64,000 bases of DNA from positions 160,807-224,806 of the forward strand of contig MU657181.1 of NCBI GenBank assembly GCA_026770575.1. The letters are read 5' to 3'. The position numbers and the translations under genes are program-made. This stretch comes from Pelagophyceae sp. CCMP2097. Taxonomy: Eukaryota; Sar; Pelagophyceae. This document shows, one piece after another, positions 62,976-64,000 of this stretch (position 1 is its first letter; every line of letters starts with the position of its first letter). The notes beneath the pieces are model-generated. The model was given only the letters and a program-made list of their open reading frames with translations, was not told the origin of the DNA and did not search any database.

Positions 62976-64000
62976 ATGCGGCTCCGCCTCGCAGCGTGGG
63001 CCGTCTGCCTCGCGTCGGCATGTGCGCTGCGCCTCGGCGGCGTCAGCGTGGTGCTCGTGGGCCCGCAGTACGCTTCAAACGTCGGCGCCGTGGCTCGCCT
63101 CTGCGCCAACTTTGAAGTCGGCAGACTCATCCTCGTCGCGCCCGAGTACGACCGCGAAGCCGAAGCCACGTTCGAGCGCAGATTCGCCATGCCCGCGGGG
63201 AGACAAGTGCTCGCGGAGCGCTCGGCGGCCGTGGCGTGCCTCGCCGACGCTTTGACCCACGTCGACGCCGCAGTCGCGTTCTCGCGCAGAGCCGGTGCGG
63301 CCACGGTGGGCCACGAAGACCGCCGCCTCCGCGCGACGTGTGTTTAGGTGCGAACCGGCAGCTCGGGGGCCTCGACTCGCTCGTGCCGCAGCTCGCGCTC
63401 CAGCACAACGCGGACGGCTCCGCCGCCGACGGCGTGGCCGTGGCGCCGCGGCGCGTCGCGCTCGTCTTCGGCCGAGAAGCAGACGGTACGCGGACGACGC
63501 GGCCGCCGGCGCGCCCCAAGGCCGCTTTGAGCACGCGCCGGCGACGCTCCCTGCCGCAGGCCTGACGACGGCGGAGCTGGCGCAGTGCGGCAGCGCCGTC
63601 GCCATCGACTGCGACGGATCGCTCAACCTCCCCGCGGCGGTGGCGCGCGAACAGCGTTGGCCAATGCTGGTCGGAGGACCCGGATCCACGGCAGTGGTTC
63701 CAGTCGAGAGGGCAAGGTTTGCCGGGGCTGACGGTCTCACACGCTTCCCCCGGTGGGTCCTGCCCTCGAGTGCCCGTCGACCGTTCTTGCTAGGCGATTG
63801 CTCTATGCGAGGCGCACCGCGGCGCACCAAGCGCCACGTCCGAGGCGCCCGCGGCCGAGGCCGCGGCCCCCGACCGCCACTCCGAGGCCCTCGTCAGCCG
63901 CGTGCGCACGTTTTTAAACGACGGCGCCGCGGACGACGCGGACCGTTTTTTGAAAACGTCGCGGGGCAAGGTCCCCTTGGAGAGAAACTCGTTGGATGTG
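62976..64000 (+). CDS. TrmJ/SpoU-type RNA methyltransferase, 3' end outside the window
   Basis: Exons 62976-63294, 63348-63485, 63560-63639 and 63794 to the window edge, all phase-consistent. The leader (MRLRLAAWAVCLASACALRL) suggests a signal or bipartite plastid leader. SPOUT marks: VVLVGPQYASNVGAVARLCA, NFEVGRLILVAP, VALVFGREADGLTTAELAQC and DGSLNLPAA/AIALCEAH (motif 3, SLNL). The family forms a trefoil knot that binds S-adenosylmethionine and 2'-O-methylates tRNA (TrmJ, position 32) or rRNA; the target here is inferred to be organellar. Introns start GTGCGG, GTACGC and GTGGCG. It diverges from YqgF 140 bp away, so two putative organelle RNA factors may share a promoter. Confidence 0.85.

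Overview
The window is nuclear DNA from a very GC-rich eukaryotic microalga. Coding regions are cut by many short spliceosomal introns (about 40-110 nt, donor mostly GTGCGT or GTGAGT, acceptor C/TAG). Several products carry secretory or plastid-type leaders, and the gene content (MRS2, SELO, a photolyase-hydrolase fusion, a RAP protein, CtpA, a DUF2854-type plastid protein) is that of a photosynthetic stramenopile. Composition and intron style recall a pelagophyte such as Aureococcus; this is inference, because no organellar or rRNA marker is present. Exon models below were built by eye, joining exons by reading frame, intron phase and remembered family alignments. A 505-base run of N (37960-38464) marks an assembly gap.

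Layout, left to right: a partial adaptor-ear-binding-type protein (3-1295); an F-box/SPRY gene (-) divergent from ATG8 (+) across a repeat-rich spacer; a GT8 glycosyltransferase (-); Sel1-repeat remnants; a giant DUF3638/DUF3645 ATPase-like gene with one 14.5-kb exon (8236-23190); an MRS2-type Mg channel with an added EF-hand; a GST-like protein; a plastid DUF2854 protein; a secreted FKBP; a broken WD40 gene; a CtpA protease; an unknown protein; SELO; and a poorly resolved coiled-coil gene. Next come an AT-rich, repeat-laden stretch with the gap; a GFA-family protein; a photolyase-domain/alpha-beta hydrolase fusion; an RRM + 37-residue repeat + RAP protein; an NCKX-type exchanger; TRAPPC1; a 94-residue protein; a vWA protein; a TIL-domain membrane protein; two uncertain ORFs; and an ABCG half-transporter with a frameshift. 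The right end holds a multi-exon secreted protein with seven copies of a repeat I do not recognise (56880-61756), a YqgF/RuvX homologue and the start of a TrmJ/SpoU-type methyltransferase.

There is no operon logic, as expected for a eukaryotic nucleus. Neighbours are often divergent or convergent with spacers of 50-350 bp. Most promising for follow-up: the seven-repeat secreted protein, the recurrent GC-AG introns, the MRS2-EF-hand fusion, the giant DUF3638 gene, and the repeats in introns and intergenic DNA.
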